64,000 nucleotides of DNA, taken from the NCBI GenBank assembly GCA_050123275.1, contig JASFHK010000002.1:105121-169120 (forward strand), given 5' to 3'. A program made the position numbers and the translations under genes. Every line of letters begins with the position of its first letter. Positions within the stretch are counted from its first letter, which is position 1. Source of the DNA: E44-bin88 sp050123275. GTDB lineage: Bacteria > Chloroflexota > Dehalococcoidia > Dehalococcoidales > BS750m-G39. The notes beneath the pieces are model-generated. The model did not search any database and was not told the origin of the DNA. It worked only from the letters and a program-made list of their open reading frames with translations. Of the stretch, positions 27,122 to 35,652 are shown piece after piece.

Positions 27122-27141
27122 CAGCAGGAGGATTTAACCTT

Positions 27142-29595
27142 ATGGTTTTAGGCAAGACCCGACCGGTAAACATCGAAGACGAGATGAGCAACTCCTACCT
27201 CGATTACGCCATGAGTGTAATCGTGGCGAGGGCTTTGCCCGACGTGCGCGACGGCTTGAAGCCCGTGCAGCGCCGTATCCTCTACGCCATGAACGATATG
27301 GGGCTGGCGGCCAACAGCCCGCACAAGAAGAGCGCTCGTATCGTGGGTGACGTACTCGGTAAATACCACCCCCACGGCGACGCGCCCGTCTACGAAGCCA
27401 TGGTGCGCCTGGCGCAGGACTTCTCCATGCGCTACCCGCTTATCGACGGCCAGGGCAACTTCGGCAGCGTCGACAACGACCCGCCGGCGGCGATGCGCTA
27501 TACCGAGGCCCGGCTGGCCCTCATCGCCGAGCAGATGCTGGTCGATATCGATAAAGACACCGTCGACTTCACGCCTAACTTCGACGAAAGCCTTAAAGAA
27601 CCCGTCGTCCTGCCCACCCAGCTGCCCAACCTGCTGGTCAACGGCAGCGCCGGTATCGCCGTGGGCATGGCCACCAGCATTCCCCCACATAATCTGAGCG
27701 AGGTCTGCGACGCCATCGCCTACCTCATCGAGAACCCCGAGGCCACTGTGGACGAGCTTACCCAGTTCGTCAAGGGGCCCGACTTCCCCACCGCCGGCAT
27801 CATTCGCGGCGGGGAAGGCATCCGCAACGCCTACGCCACGGGCCGGGGCAAGGTGGTGGTGCAAGCCAAGGCCATGATCGGCGACGGCGCCGGCGGGGGA
27901 GGGCGGCGGCAGATAGTGGTCACCGAGTTGCCCTACCAGACCAACAAGGCGGCTCTTATTGAGCGCATCGCCGAGCTGGTCAAGAACAAGAAGGTTGACG
28001 GCATCAGCGGGCTGCGCGACGAGTCCGACCGCCAGGGAATGCGCATCGTCATCGAGCTGAAAAGAGAGGCTCAGCCGCGCCAGGTGCTCAATAACCTCTT
28101 CAAGCACACCGCCATGCAATCCGCCTTTTTCGTCAACATGCTGGCGCTGGTGGACGGCCAGCCGCGGGTCATCAGCCTGCGGGAGGCGTTGCAGTACTTC
28201 ATCGATTTCCGCCACCAGGTTATCACCCGCCGCTCCAAGTTCGAATTGAAGCAGGCCAAGGCGCGGGCGCATATCCTGGAGGGGCTTAAAATCGCCCTGG
28301 ACAACATCGACAAGATTATCGCCACCATCAAGAAGTCGGCTACCGCCGAGGTCGCCCGCAAGGCGCTGATGGAGGGCTTCGGGCTTTCCCAGGCCCAGGC
28401 GCAGGCCATCCTCGACATGCAACTGCGCCGCCTGGCCAACCTGGAGAGAAAGAAGATTCTCGACGAGTACGCCGAGCTGGTCAAGACCATCTCCTATCTG
28501 GAGGACCTGCTGGCCAACCCCAAGCGCATTCTGCTCCTCATCAAAGAAGAGGTGAGTCAGCTCAAGGATAAGTTCGGCGACGAGCGCCGCACCGAAATCA
28601 GCGAAGAAGAGATAACCGATTTCCGCGAGGAGGACCTCATTCCCCACCAGCGGGTGGTGGTCACCTTGAGCAAGCGCGGTTTCGTCAAGAGGACGGCGGC
28701 CAAGAGCTACCGCTCGCAGCACCGCGGGGGAAGGGGCATCATCGGCATGGTCACCCGGGAGGCGGACGCGGTGCGGTTGCTGGTAGTGGCCGACACCCAC
28801 GACCACCTGCTCTTTTTCACCAACCGGGGGCGGGTCTTCTACCTCAAGTGCCACGAGATACCCGCCGACAGCTCGCGGGTGGCCAAGGGCACGGCCGTCA
28901 TCAACCTCTTCTCGGTGACCGAGGACGAGCGGGTCACGGCCATGGTCGCCCTGCCCGATTTCACGCCCGGCGCCTATCTGCTCATGGCGACGCGCCAGGG
29001 CGAGGTCAAGAAGACGACGGCCGACAAGTTCGCCGCCGTGCGCTCCAGCGGTCTCATCGCCATGGACCTGGAGGAAGACGACGAGCTGGTGTCGGCGCAA
29101 CTGGGCACCGATGAGGACGACATGCTGCTGGTGACGCAGGAGGGGCAGTCCATCCGCTTCGCCGTTTCCAAGCTGCGGGCCGCTTCCCGCACCAGCGGGG
29201 GCGTGCGCGGCATCAGATTAGGCTCCGGCGACAAGGTGGTGGCTATGGACGTCATGCAGCCCGACGGCTACGTGCTGGTAGCCACCAAGGGCGGCTTCGG
29301 CAAGCTGACCCCGGTGGCGGAATACCCCCGGCAGCAACGGGCCGGGGGTGGGGTAAGGACCTTCAAGCTGGTGGATAAGACGGGTAAGGTCGCCGACGCC
29401 GAGGTGGTCACGCTGGCGCAGCAGGTGATGATAGTGTCGGCGGAGGGTATCGTCATCCAGACGCCGGTCAAGGAAAAAGACCCCAAGATGGGCATCACCA
29501 TACAGGGGAGGAGCACCCAGGGGGTAAAACTGATGCGGCTCGACACCGGCGACAAGGTGGTGGCGCTGACCTGTTTCGATAAGGACGCTAAGTAG
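27142..29595 (+). CDS. gyrA: DNA gyrase subunit A
   Basis: DNA-cleaving subunit of gyrase, 817 residues. Catalytic tyrosine in AAMRYTEARL; winged-helix HPHGDAPVYEAMVRLAQ; coiled coil about 350-480; C-terminal beta-pinwheel with the GyrA box-like QHRGGRGI, which distinguishes gyrase from Topo IV. In the quinolone-determining region the residues equivalent to E. coli S83 and D87 are Ala and Glu. AGGAGG ribosome-binding site. The 3' end overlaps the convergent radical SAM gene by 8 bases. Confidence 0.95.
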   Translation: MVLGKTRPVNIEDEMSNSYLDYAMSVIVARALPDVRDGLKPVQRRILYAMNDMGLAANSPHKKSARIVGDVLGKYHPHGDAPVYEAMVRLAQDFSMRYPLIDGQGNFGSVDNDPPAAMRYTEARLALIAEQMLVDIDKDTVDFTPNFDESLKEPVVLPTQLPNLLVNGSAGIAVGMATSIPPHNLSEVCDAIAYLIENPEATVDELTQFVKGPDFPTAGIIRGGEGIRNAYATGRGKVVVQAKAMIGDGAGGGGRRQIVVTELPYQTNKAALIERIAELVKNKKVDGISGLRDESDRQGMRIVIELKREAQPRQVLNNLFKHTAMQSAFFVNMLALVDGQPRVISLREALQYFIDFRHQVITRRSKFELKQAKARAHILEGLKIALDNIDKIIATIKKSATAEVARKALMEGFGLSQAQAQAILDMQLRRLANLERKKILDEYAELVKTISYLEDLLANPKRILLLIKEEVSQLKDKFGDERRTEISEEEITDFREEDLIPHQRVVVTLSKRGFVKRTAAKSYRSQHRGGRGIIGMVTREADAVRLLVVADTHDHLLFFTNRGRVFYLKCHEIPADSSRVAKGTAVINLFSVTEDERVTAMVALPDFTPGAYLLMATRQGEVKKTTADKFAAVRSSGLIAMDLEEDDELVSAQLGTDEDDMLLVTQEGQSIRFAVSKLRAASRTSGGVRGIRLGSGDKVVAMDVMQPDGYVLVATKGGFGKLTPVAEYPRQQRAGGGVRTFKLVDKTGKVADAEVVTLAQQVMIVSAEGIVIQTPVKEKDPKMGITIQGRSTQGVKLMRLDTGDKVVALTCFDKDAK

Positions 29596-31411
29596 CCTTC
29601 TTCTGCCTGCATTCGGGGCTGATGCGCTCCAGGCCGCAGGCGTTGCAGGACGAGTAGTTACAGTCGGCGGTTTCCTCGCCCTTGAGGGCGCGCTTATATT
29701 CCCGCTTCAGAAATTCGGGGGTTACCCCCGGGTCGAGGTGCGCCCAGGGCAATATCTCCTCCAGCGAACGCTCCCGCTGCGCGAAGAAGCCCGGCTCCAG
29801 CCCGTTTTTCTGGAAAGCGTCGAGCCAGTTCTGATAGTTGAGGCGCTCGTTCCAGGCGTCGAAGGTAGAGCCCGCCTGCCAGGCGTCGTGGATGACCTTA
29901 CCCGTGCGCCGGTCACCCCGGGATAGCGCCGCCTCGAGCAGGCTGACCTCGGGGTCGCGCCAGGAGATACGGCTGCCCTTGCGCCTTAGTCCCGCCTTGA
30001 GCACGTCGTGCTTGGCATTCAGCTGCTCGGCGTTGTCCTGGGCCACCCACTGGAAGGGGGTGTGGGGCTTGGGGATAAAGGTGGAAAGGCTGATTCTGAC
30101 CTGGGGCATGCCCCCCTTGGTGCCCTTGCCCGTGGCGCGGATTTTGGCCACCAGCTCGACGATAGCCTCGATATCCTCCATGGTCTCGGTGGGTAGCCCC
30201 AGCATGAAATACAGCTTCAAGCTGCGCCAGCCGCGGGCAAGCGCCGCCGCCGCCGTTTCCAGTATCTTGTCCTCGGTGGTGCCCTTGTTGATAACGCGGC
30301 GCAGCCTTTCGCTGCCCGCCTCGGGGGCGAAGGTGAGCCCGGTCTTGCGGCGGGCGGGTAACGATTCCATCAGCTTCAGGGAAAAGCTGTCCAGGCGCAG
30401 GCTGGGCAAAGAAATTGAAATACCGGGATACTGGCGCGCCAGCGTGGCCACCAGCTCATCAATGCGGGGGTAGTCGCTGGTGCTCAACGATACCAGCGAG
30501 ACCTCGTTATAGCCGCAGTTGGCGATCAGTTCCCCCACCGCCCGGACAATCTCGTCCTGGGGGCGGCGGCGCGGGGGGCGGTACAAAATACCCGCCTGGC
30601 AGAAGCGGCAGCCGCGGGTGCAGCCCCGCTGAATTTCCACGGCGCCGCGGTCATGGACGACCTCGATATAGGGCACCACGGGGCGGGTGACCGGGGGCGG
30701 CAGCTTCCGGGCGATGCGCCGCTGGATAACCGGCTCGGCTCCGCTCCGGGTAGGCGTAATACCCTTGAACATGCCGTCGGCGCCGTATTCGGCTTTATAG
30801 AAGGCGGGGACATAGACGCCGGGGATTCCGGCGGCGTTCTTCAGGAGCTCCTGCCGGGTTGCCTGGTTCTTTTTCCAGTCGCGGAAGATTTCGAGCAATT
30901 CGGGCAGGACTTCCTCGCAGTCGCCGATGACGAAAAAGTCGATGAAGTCGGCCATGGGCTCCGGGTTGAGGCAGCAGGAGCCGCCGGCGATGACGACGGG
31001 GTGGGCGTCCGTCCTCTCGGCGGACAGCACCGGGATTCCCCCCAGGTCGAGCATGTTTAAGACATTGGTGTAGGTCAGCTCGTAGTCCAGTGTGAAGCCG
31101 ACGACATCGAAGTCTTTGAGCGGGTGTTTCGACTCCAGGCTGAGCAAGGGTTGGCCCTCCGCCCGCAGGGCGGCTTCCATGTCCACCCAGGGCGCGTAAA
31201 CCCTCTCGGCGAGGATGTCGGGCTGGCCGTTTAGAATCTCATAGATGATGGGCAGCGCCATGTTGGACATGCCCAGCTCGTAGCCGTCGGGGTAGCCCAA
31301 AACGAACCTGAGCTTCGCCTCGTCCCAGTCCTTGATAATGCAATTCCACTCGCCGCCGGTGTAGCGGGCGGGGCGGTTTACCTGATAGAGAATGCGGTCG
31401 GGGTAGCCCAA
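29588..31411 (-). CDS. B12-binding-like radical SAM protein, TIGR03960 family
   Basis: 607 residues. N-terminal ~220 residues form a B12-binding-like domain (LGYPDGYELGMSNMALPIIYEIL, VVIAGGSCCLNPEPMADFIDFF); the radical SAM domain has the cluster motif C264-TRG-C268-RF-C271 and LTFAPEAGSERLRRVINKGT. A Cys-rich end (CNYSSCNACGLE) may bind another cluster. The substrate is unknown. TTG start at 31411 is chosen because AGGAG lies 8 bases upstream; the open frame to 31654 lacks family similarity. The small TIGR03936 partner usually found downstream is not here. Confidence 0.88.
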   Translation of the reverse strand: MGYPDRILYQVNRPARYTGGEWNCIIKDWDEAKLRFVLGYPDGYELGMSNMALPIIYEILNGQPDILAERVYAPWVDMEAALRAEGQPLLSLESKHPLKDFDVVGFTLDYELTYTNVLNMLDLGGIPVLSAERTDAHPVVIAGGSCCLNPEPMADFIDFFVIGDCEEVLPELLEIFRDWKKNQATRQELLKNAAGIPGVYVPAFYKAEYGADGMFKGITPTRSGAEPVIQRRIARKLPPPVTRPVVPYIEVVHDRGAVEIQRGCTRGCRFCQAGILYRPPRRRPQDEIVRAVGELIANCGYNEVSLVSLSTSDYPRIDELVATLARQYPGISISLPSLRLDSFSLKLMESLPARRKTGLTFAPEAGSERLRRVINKGTTEDKILETAAAALARGWRSLKLYFMLGLPTETMEDIEAIVELVAKIRATGKGTKGGMPQVRISLSTFIPKPHTPFQWVAQDNAEQLNAKHDVLKAGLRRKGSRISWRDPEVSLLEAALSRGDRRTGKVIHDAWQAGSTFDAWNERLNYQNWLDAFQKNGLEPGFFAQRERSLEEILPWAHLDPGVTPEFLKREYKRALKGEETADCNYSSCNACGLERISPECRQKKAT

Positions 31412-31434
31412 TGTTTTTCTCCTCTTTCGGGCGC

Positions 31435-32103
31435 CTATTCCTGGCGCAGCAGCTTGCGGTAGTAGGGCGAGTGGACCAGATATAAGCCTGCCGCCGGGTT
31501 GTGGCCGAAGACGCGGTCCTTGGCCACCAGCACCGTCACCGGCGCTTGGGAGTACTTGAAGAAGAGGGAGTCGTGCCCCACGCAAAGCCCGACCACGATG
31601 TTGAAGTCGGTGCCGGCGTCGTTGAGGATTTCGGCCTGGGCGATGGGGTTGCACATCGCCTCGAAGGCTTCGGGGCCCCGGATCTTCTCCTCGGGCTTGA
31701 TGCCGATTTTCTCCTTGGGGGTGCCGCCCGTCTTGCAGCAGACGGAGACGACCTCGAAGCCGCGGTTTTCCAGTATCCGGGTTAGCGTTTCGGCTTCTTC
31801 CTTCAACCCCAGGCAGGAGGCGATGCCCAGCTTCTTAAAGCCCATCTTCTTGGCGAAGTTGGCGACCTCGTCCACGCGGGGGTAGCGCGTGGTGAGCCCT
31901 TCGGGCAGGCGCAGGTAGCACTCGGCTTCCTGTATCGAAGCCTGGCGGGCGAACTCCCTGATTTCAGGGTCTTCGTATTCTTTAAGCGCTTTGGCGATAA
32001 CGTCTTTTTTGGTCTTGGTCGGGCAGTTTTCGGGGCCTTTAAGAAATGCGGTGGTGTCGCAGACTACCTTGGGGCACTTGGCGCACTGGGGGTCTTGGCT
32101 CAT
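31435..32103 (-). CDS. DUF1847 metal-binding protein
   Basis: 222 residues beginning MSQDPQCAKCPKVVCDTTA, the Cys-rich start of DUF1847. Further conserved cysteines are in EAECYLRL, GIASCLGLKEEAETL, VCCKTGGTP, EAMCNPI and GLCVGHDSLFF. The domain looks like an FeS or zinc protein with a Rossmann-like core; no function has been established to my knowledge. GGAGGGG precedes the ATG. It lies 23 bases upstream of the radical SAM gene, same strand, so likely one operon. Confidence 0.85.
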   Translation of the reverse strand: MSQDPQCAKCPKVVCDTTAFLKGPENCPTKTKKDVIAKALKEYEDPEIREFARQASIQEAECYLRLPEGLTTRYPRVDEVANFAKKMGFKKLGIASCLGLKEEAETLTRILENRGFEVVSVCCKTGGTPKEKIGIKPEEKIRGPEAFEAMCNPIAQAEILNDAGTDFNIVVGLCVGHDSLFFKYSQAPVTVLVAKDRVFGHNPAAGLYLVHSPYYRKLLRQE

Positions 32104-32182
32104 GGGGCTCCCCTCCTTCGCTTTGATATAGCCATATAACTATAGACGATAGCTTTAGTTTTTACAATCGGGTCGGGGTTTT

Positions 32183-32251
32183 AGCGCACGTCTTTCTTTC
32201 CCACCCAATACCCACCCTACAGAGGTTAAACCTCTATAAACTTCTTATTTG
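32183..32251 (-). repeat. Intergenic repeat copy R2 (module A only)
   Basis: Reads on the minus strand as AATAAGAAG... with hairpin AGAGGTTTAACCTCT and the conserved GTAGGGTGGGTATTGGGTGG and AAAGAAAGACGTGCGC end. The hairpin arms use AGAGG/CCTCT where R5 and R7 use AAGGG/CCCTT or GAGGG/CCCTT, a compensatory difference. It lies in the 394-base gap between divergent DUF1847 and HIT genes. Confidence 0.75.
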
Positions 32252-32279
32252 AGTTCCGCCCAGCCATCCCGCCCGTGTT

Positions 32280-32350
32280 GGCGTACGTCTTTATGTCCCA
32301 CCCAAAACCCTCCCTATAAGGGTGGAATCCCTTCAATATCTCCTTATTAG
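32280..32350 (-). repeat. Intergenic repeat copy R3 (module A, joined to module C)
   Basis: Second module A, directly after R2 in the same orientation: TATAGGGAGGGTTTTGGGTG and ATAAAGACGTACGCC are conserved, and the hairpin region is AAGGGATTCCACCCTT. Its inner end (AAGGAGATATT) leads into module C. Confidence 0.7.
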
Positions 32351-32430
32351 CTCCCCCCTAATAAATCCTAAAACTTTTAGGATTTCGGATTTCGTGCTTA
32401 GAATTTCCGGCGAGGAAATAAAGGGGGGAT
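32351..32430 (+). repeat. Module C copy 1
   Basis: The stretch AACTTTTAGGATTTCGGATT and onward through TTCGTGCTTAGAATTTCCGG recurs almost identically at 37084-37120, followed in both by a GAGGA..AAAGGGGG end. The left part, AAATCCTAAAACTTTTAGGATTT, can form a hairpin. It is AT-rich compared with the genome. Confidence 0.75.
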
Positions 32431-32441
32431 GTAGCCGGTGG

Positions 32442-32470
32442 TTGAAAACGGGGCGTTTGGCGTCTAAAAT
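32442..32470 (+). promoter_or_regulatory. Promoter of the HIT gene
   Basis: -35 TTGAAA (32442-32447), 17-base spacer, -10 TAAAAT (32465-32470), then a leader of about 20 bases with AAGGAG before the ATG at 32498. It lies immediately downstream of repeat module C. Confidence 0.6.
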
Positions 32471-32497
32471 AGCATTAATCGCGATAAGGAGTGTGTA

Positions 32498-32971
32498 ATG
32501 GAGCAAATCTGGGCACCGTGGCGGCTACAGTACATCCAGCAGGGGAAGGTGGAGGGCTGCATCCTCTGCGACAAACCCAAGGAAGACAAGGACGTCGAAA
32601 ACTACATCCTGCACCGGGGGCAAAAGAACTTCGTCATCCTCAATAGCTTCCCCTATAACCCGGGACACCTGATGGTGGCGCCCTACCGCCACGTGGACAG
32701 CCCGGAGAAGCTGACCGACGCAGAGCTCCACGAGCACTACGAGCTGGTGCGGCGCAGCCTGACGGTTATCAGGGAGGTCTTCAAGCCGGCGGGCTTTAAC
32801 GTCGGCATGAACCTGGGCCGGGTGGCCGGCGCCGGCATCGAGGACCATATCCACAGCCACGTCGTGCCGCGCTGGACGGGGGACACCAACTTCATGCCGG
32901 TGATGTCCGACGTGAGGGTGATACCCCAGGCTCTGGCCGAGAGCTACCAGAAGCTGAAGGGCAAGTTCTAG
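32498..32971 (+). CDS. HIT family nucleotide hydrolase/transferase
   Basis: 157 residues. The histidine triad is H117-I-H119-S-H121-VVPRW, where the middle His attacks the alpha phosphate. An N-terminal CILC (C21, C24) probably binds zinc, as in AP4A phosphorylase-like HIT proteins of actinobacteria. FPYNPGHLMVAPYRH is the substrate-binding strand. Expected activity: hydrolysis or phosphorolysis of Ap4A or AMP conjugates. Confidence 0.9.
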   Translation: MEQIWAPWRLQYIQQGKVEGCILCDKPKEDKDVENYILHRGQKNFVILNSFPYNPGHLMVAPYRHVDSPEKLTDAELHEHYELVRRSLTVIREVFKPAGFNVGMNLGRVAGAGIEDHIHSHVVPRWTGDTNFMPVMSDVRVIPQALAESYQKLKGKF

Positions 32972-32977
32972 GGGTCT

Positions 32978-33214
32978 TTAGTCCTGCGGCCTGCGGAACT
33001 TGTTTTTGAGCGCCTCCGCCTGCTTGCGCTGTTCTTCCTGTACCGCCAGCTCATCCTCGGTGAGGGGTTCCCAGGACTTGACCTCGTTGTTGACGATGGT
33101 GATGGTGAAGAGTTCCCGGCATTTCCAGCAGCGGTAAGGACCCTGGTAGTCCGGCTTGAGCAGAGACTGGCTCCCCGCGGTACCACATTTGGGGCATTCG
33201 ATGGTTATCATCAT
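32978..33214 (-). CDS. Small zinc-ribbon protein
   Basis: 78 residues with two CxxC pairs: CPKCG at 8-12 and CWKC about 20 residues later, spaced as in a zinc ribbon of the DksA/TFIIS type. The C-terminal half is a charged helix (EDELAVQEEQRKQAEALKNK). Not recognised as a named family. Convergent with the HIT gene, 6 bases between stops. Two adjacent ATGs (33214, 33211) are possible starts. Confidence 0.65.
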   Translation of the reverse strand: MMITIECPKCGTAGSQSLLKPDYQGPYRCWKCRELFTITIVNNEVKSWEPLTEDELAVQEEQRKQAEALKNKFRRPQD

Positions 33215-33240
33215 AGCGACACCTCGGACGGACTCTTTGG

Positions 33241-33313
33241 TGCCCCCAAGCGAATTCGAATCGCTGTTTGCGGCTTGAAAGGCCGCCGTCCTAGGCCTCT
33301 AGACGATGGGGGC
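33241..33313 (-). tRNA. tRNA-Glu (TTC)
   Basis: Minus strand cloverleaf: acceptor GCCCCCA / TGGGGGC, D-arm GTCTAGAGGCCTAGGAC, anticodon stem GCGGC / GCCGC with loop CTTTCAA (anticodon TTC), T-arm AGCGA-TTCGAAT-TCGCT, discriminator A. CCA is not encoded. Confidence 0.95.
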
Positions 33314-33428
33314 ACGTCCCTAAAGTATAGCAGAGACGCCAGCCCGTCAACAACATCGTTTTTGTTGACAGGGGTCGGGCTTTGTTGTAGTCTGCAAAAA
33401 AGAGGGATAAACACCCGGAGGTACCGCC

Positions 33429-35048
33429 ATGCCTAAACTCAAGCTGGTAATCCCGGTTTGCTTTTTGTTGCTCCTGGCAATGATACTGGCGCCCGCGCCC
33501 GCGCTGAGCGCCGAGGAAGAATACCCGCTGGGGGTGACCACGGCCCGGGAGGCCTCCGTCGAGGTCATGGTCTGGGTCGACGGCTGGGTGAGCGGCGGCG
33601 GGGAGGTCTTCGAGGCCCGCGGGCCTCTGGGGCTGGGCAGCGGTTTCTTCGCCAATGAGAACGGTGACGTCTTTACCGCCGCCCACTGCGTCAACCTCTC
33701 GCAGGACGAGCTTACCGAAGCCGCCATCATGTACTTCATCGGCGGTGTCTGGTTCGAGGAGGGGTGGTATAACAAGGTGGACTTCGGCAGCTTCTATAAC
33801 TACTACTACTCCTCGACCTGGTGGGCCTACGTGCAGGGCGAGCTTACCGTCGTCGCCGACGAGGTGGACTACGTCTACCGCTACGGCGATTCGGAGCCGC
33901 ATGAGGTTAAAGACATCCTCTTCTACGAGCACCCGGATACGGGCACGGATATCGCCGTTCTGGACACGGACCTGACCGGCACCCCCTACCTGGGGTTGCA
34001 GGCGGCCACGCCGCCGGAGGGCAGCCGCGCCTATGTCATCGGCTACGCCGGCATCGACCTTACCCTGGAGTTCTGGCAGTCGATGGACGCCATCATGGCC
34101 GACCCCTCCCAGCGCCCCAGTAGCTTCGCCGAACTTATGGAGATGGCGGCGGACGCCATGGTGGCCGGTATCGAGCGGGAGGGCCCCAGCATTGAGACTG
34201 GGCTGGTGGGCAGCTCGACCCGCATCTACGAGATGGACGCCCGCCGCTTTCACGGCACCGCCTGGTCGGGCTTGAGCGGGGGACCGATGGTGGACGAGCT
34301 GGGTAACTGCATCGGCATGCTGCCCTGGGGGCAGGGCGATTCCCGGGGCTATTTCATTCCCGCCGAGCATCTGCATGAGGCCGCGTTCGTGGCCGACATC
34401 GATGTCTTCCCCGCCCTGACCATAGATTCGGTGACCGTCAATCCCGGCTTCCTCGACGCCGGGCAGAGTTTCGAGCTCGAGGCTGAGGTGAGCAACATCG
34501 GCTTCGGTGGCGGCGAATTTACGGCGCTGTTGAACCTGGACGACGGCACCCAGGCTTCTCAAGACATTACCTTAGACATCGGCACCACCGGGACGGTGAC
34601 CATCCCCGCGGTGAAGAGCGCCGCCGGAATGAGCACGGGTACTCTGGAGGTGGGGCCGGTCTGTGTCGAGGTGTTGGTCAACCCCATCGCCCTCTCGGAG
34701 CTGACGGTACGGCCGCTTGACCCCGCCCCCGGCGAGAACGTGGCCTTGCAGGTCGTCGCTGAAAACGTCGCCGCGGAGACGGCGACGATGCCGCTGACCT
34801 TGAGCGTGGACGGGGCGCCGGAAGCTACCCGCAACCTGACCCTGGAACCCGGCGCCAGCGAGACGGTGACTTTCCTGGTGAGCCGGGATGTCGTCGCCAG
34901 CTACGAAGTGAGCGTGGGCAAGTTGAGCCAGTCGTTCACGGTCGAGGCGGCATCCTCGATTCTCTACGTCGCCATCGGCGCCGCCGGGCTGCTGGGGCTG
35001 GCCGGGCTTATCGTGGGCATGGTGGCCCTGGTCCGCCTGAGGGGTTAG
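33429..35048 (+). CDS. Membrane-anchored secreted trypsin-like protease with CARDB domains
   Basis: 539 residues. Signal peptide 1-27 ending at ALSA; serine protease domain about 40-330 with catalytic His86 (TAAHCV), Asp174 (TGTDIAVLD) and Ser283 (GLSGGP). Two Ig-like CARDB-type repeats follow (about 335-420 and 425-510, VNPGFLDAGQSFELEAEVSN and DPAPGENVALQVVAENV), then a C-terminal membrane helix (about 512-535) and a short basic end. It should face outward and be tethered to the membrane. Target unknown. GGAGG precedes the ATG by about seven bases. Confidence 0.87.
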   Translation: MPKLKLVIPVCFLLLLAMILAPAPALSAEEEYPLGVTTAREASVEVMVWVDGWVSGGGEVFEARGPLGLGSGFFANENGDVFTAAHCVNLSQDELTEAAIMYFIGGVWFEEGWYNKVDFGSFYNYYYSSTWWAYVQGELTVVADEVDYVYRYGDSEPHEVKDILFYEHPDTGTDIAVLDTDLTGTPYLGLQAATPPEGSRAYVIGYAGIDLTLEFWQSMDAIMADPSQRPSSFAELMEMAADAMVAGIEREGPSIETGLVGSSTRIYEMDARRFHGTAWSGLSGGPMVDELGNCIGMLPWGQGDSRGYFIPAEHLHEAAFVADIDVFPALTIDSVTVNPGFLDAGQSFELEAEVSNIGFGGGEFTALLNLDDGTQASQDITLDIGTTGTVTIPAVKSAAGMSTGTLEVGPVCVEVLVNPIALSELTVRPLDPAPGENVALQVVAENVAAETATMPLTLSVDGAPEATRNLTLEPGASETVTFLVSRDVVASYEVSVGKLSQSFTVEAASSILYVAIGAAGLLGLAGLIVGMVALVRLRG

Positions 35049-35072
35049 CCTTCGGGCCGCCGGCCGATATGC

Positions 35073-35078
35073 TACAAT
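35073..35078 (+). promoter_or_regulatory. -10 box of the VTT gene, predicted leaderless
   Basis: TACAAT at 35073-35078 stands seven bases before the ATG at 35086, with no ribosome-binding site between. The -35 position has only a weak match. Confidence 0.45.
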
Positions 35079-35085
35079 ATCCTTA

Positions 35086-35652
35086 ATGACCAAAAGACAG
35101 TGGTGTAAGAAATACCTTTTCCCCATACTGACCCTGCTTTTCGTTATCGGCATTAGCGTCGGCATTTTTCTCTTTTACCGCAGTTCCCCGGAACGGCTCG
35201 AGACGCTGCAGGGCTACGGCTACCTGGGCGCCTTTCTCATCAGCCTGACCTTCAACGCCTCCGTCTTCCTGCCCACGGGCAATTTCCTGGTAATGGCCGC
35301 CCTGGGCGCCGTGATGCCCTCGGCGGCGCTGGTGGGGCTGGCGGGCGGGGTGGGGGCGGCTATCGGCGAGCTGACCGGCTACATGGCCGGCTACAGCGGG
35401 CGGGGGGTGGTCTCCCGGCTCAAGCTCTATAACCGCCTGGTGCAGTGGCTTAAGCGGTGGGGAATACTGTCCATCTTCGTCCTCTCCCTGATACCCTTCT
35501 TCTTCGATTTGGCCGGGATTGCCGCCGGCGTCCTGCGCTACCCTTTGTGGAAGTTCCTGCTGGCCTGCTGGGCGGGGCGCACCCTGCTCTATATCGGGCT
35601 CGCCTACGCCGGGGCCTGGGGCTGGGACGTGGTGCTGGGTTGGATCGGCTAG
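35086..35652 (+). CDS. VTT/SNARE-associated (DedA-like) membrane protein
   Basis: 188 residues with about five membrane segments. The VTT domain is recognised by NASVFLPTGNFLVMAALGAV and GAAIGELTGYMAGYSGRGV, the re-entrant glycine-rich region, and LSLIPFFFDLAGIAAGVLRYP. DedA-type proteins are implicated in lipid carrier (undecaprenyl phosphate or PE) flipping; assignment here is by family only. The 3' end overlaps the convergent MFS gene by 4 bases. Confidence 0.85.
   Translation: MTKRQWCKKYLFPILTLLFVIGISVGIFLFYRSSPERLETLQGYGYLGAFLISLTFNASVFLPTGNFLVMAALGAVMPSAALVGLAGGVGAAIGELTGYMAGYSGRGVVSRLKLYNRLVQWLKRWGILSIFVLSLIPFFFDLAGIAAGVLRYPLWKFLLACWAGRTLLYIGLAYAGAWGWDVVLGWIG

Noticed and set aside
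27148..29100. 650-codon open frame opposite gyrA
   Set aside because: Shadow of gyrA; His/Val/Gly/Asp-rich pseudo-protein typical of antisense frames in GC-rich genes.
31412..31654. N-terminal extension of the radical SAM gene
   Set aside because: It overlaps the 3' part of DUF1847 and lies upstream of a clear AGGAG-TTG start.
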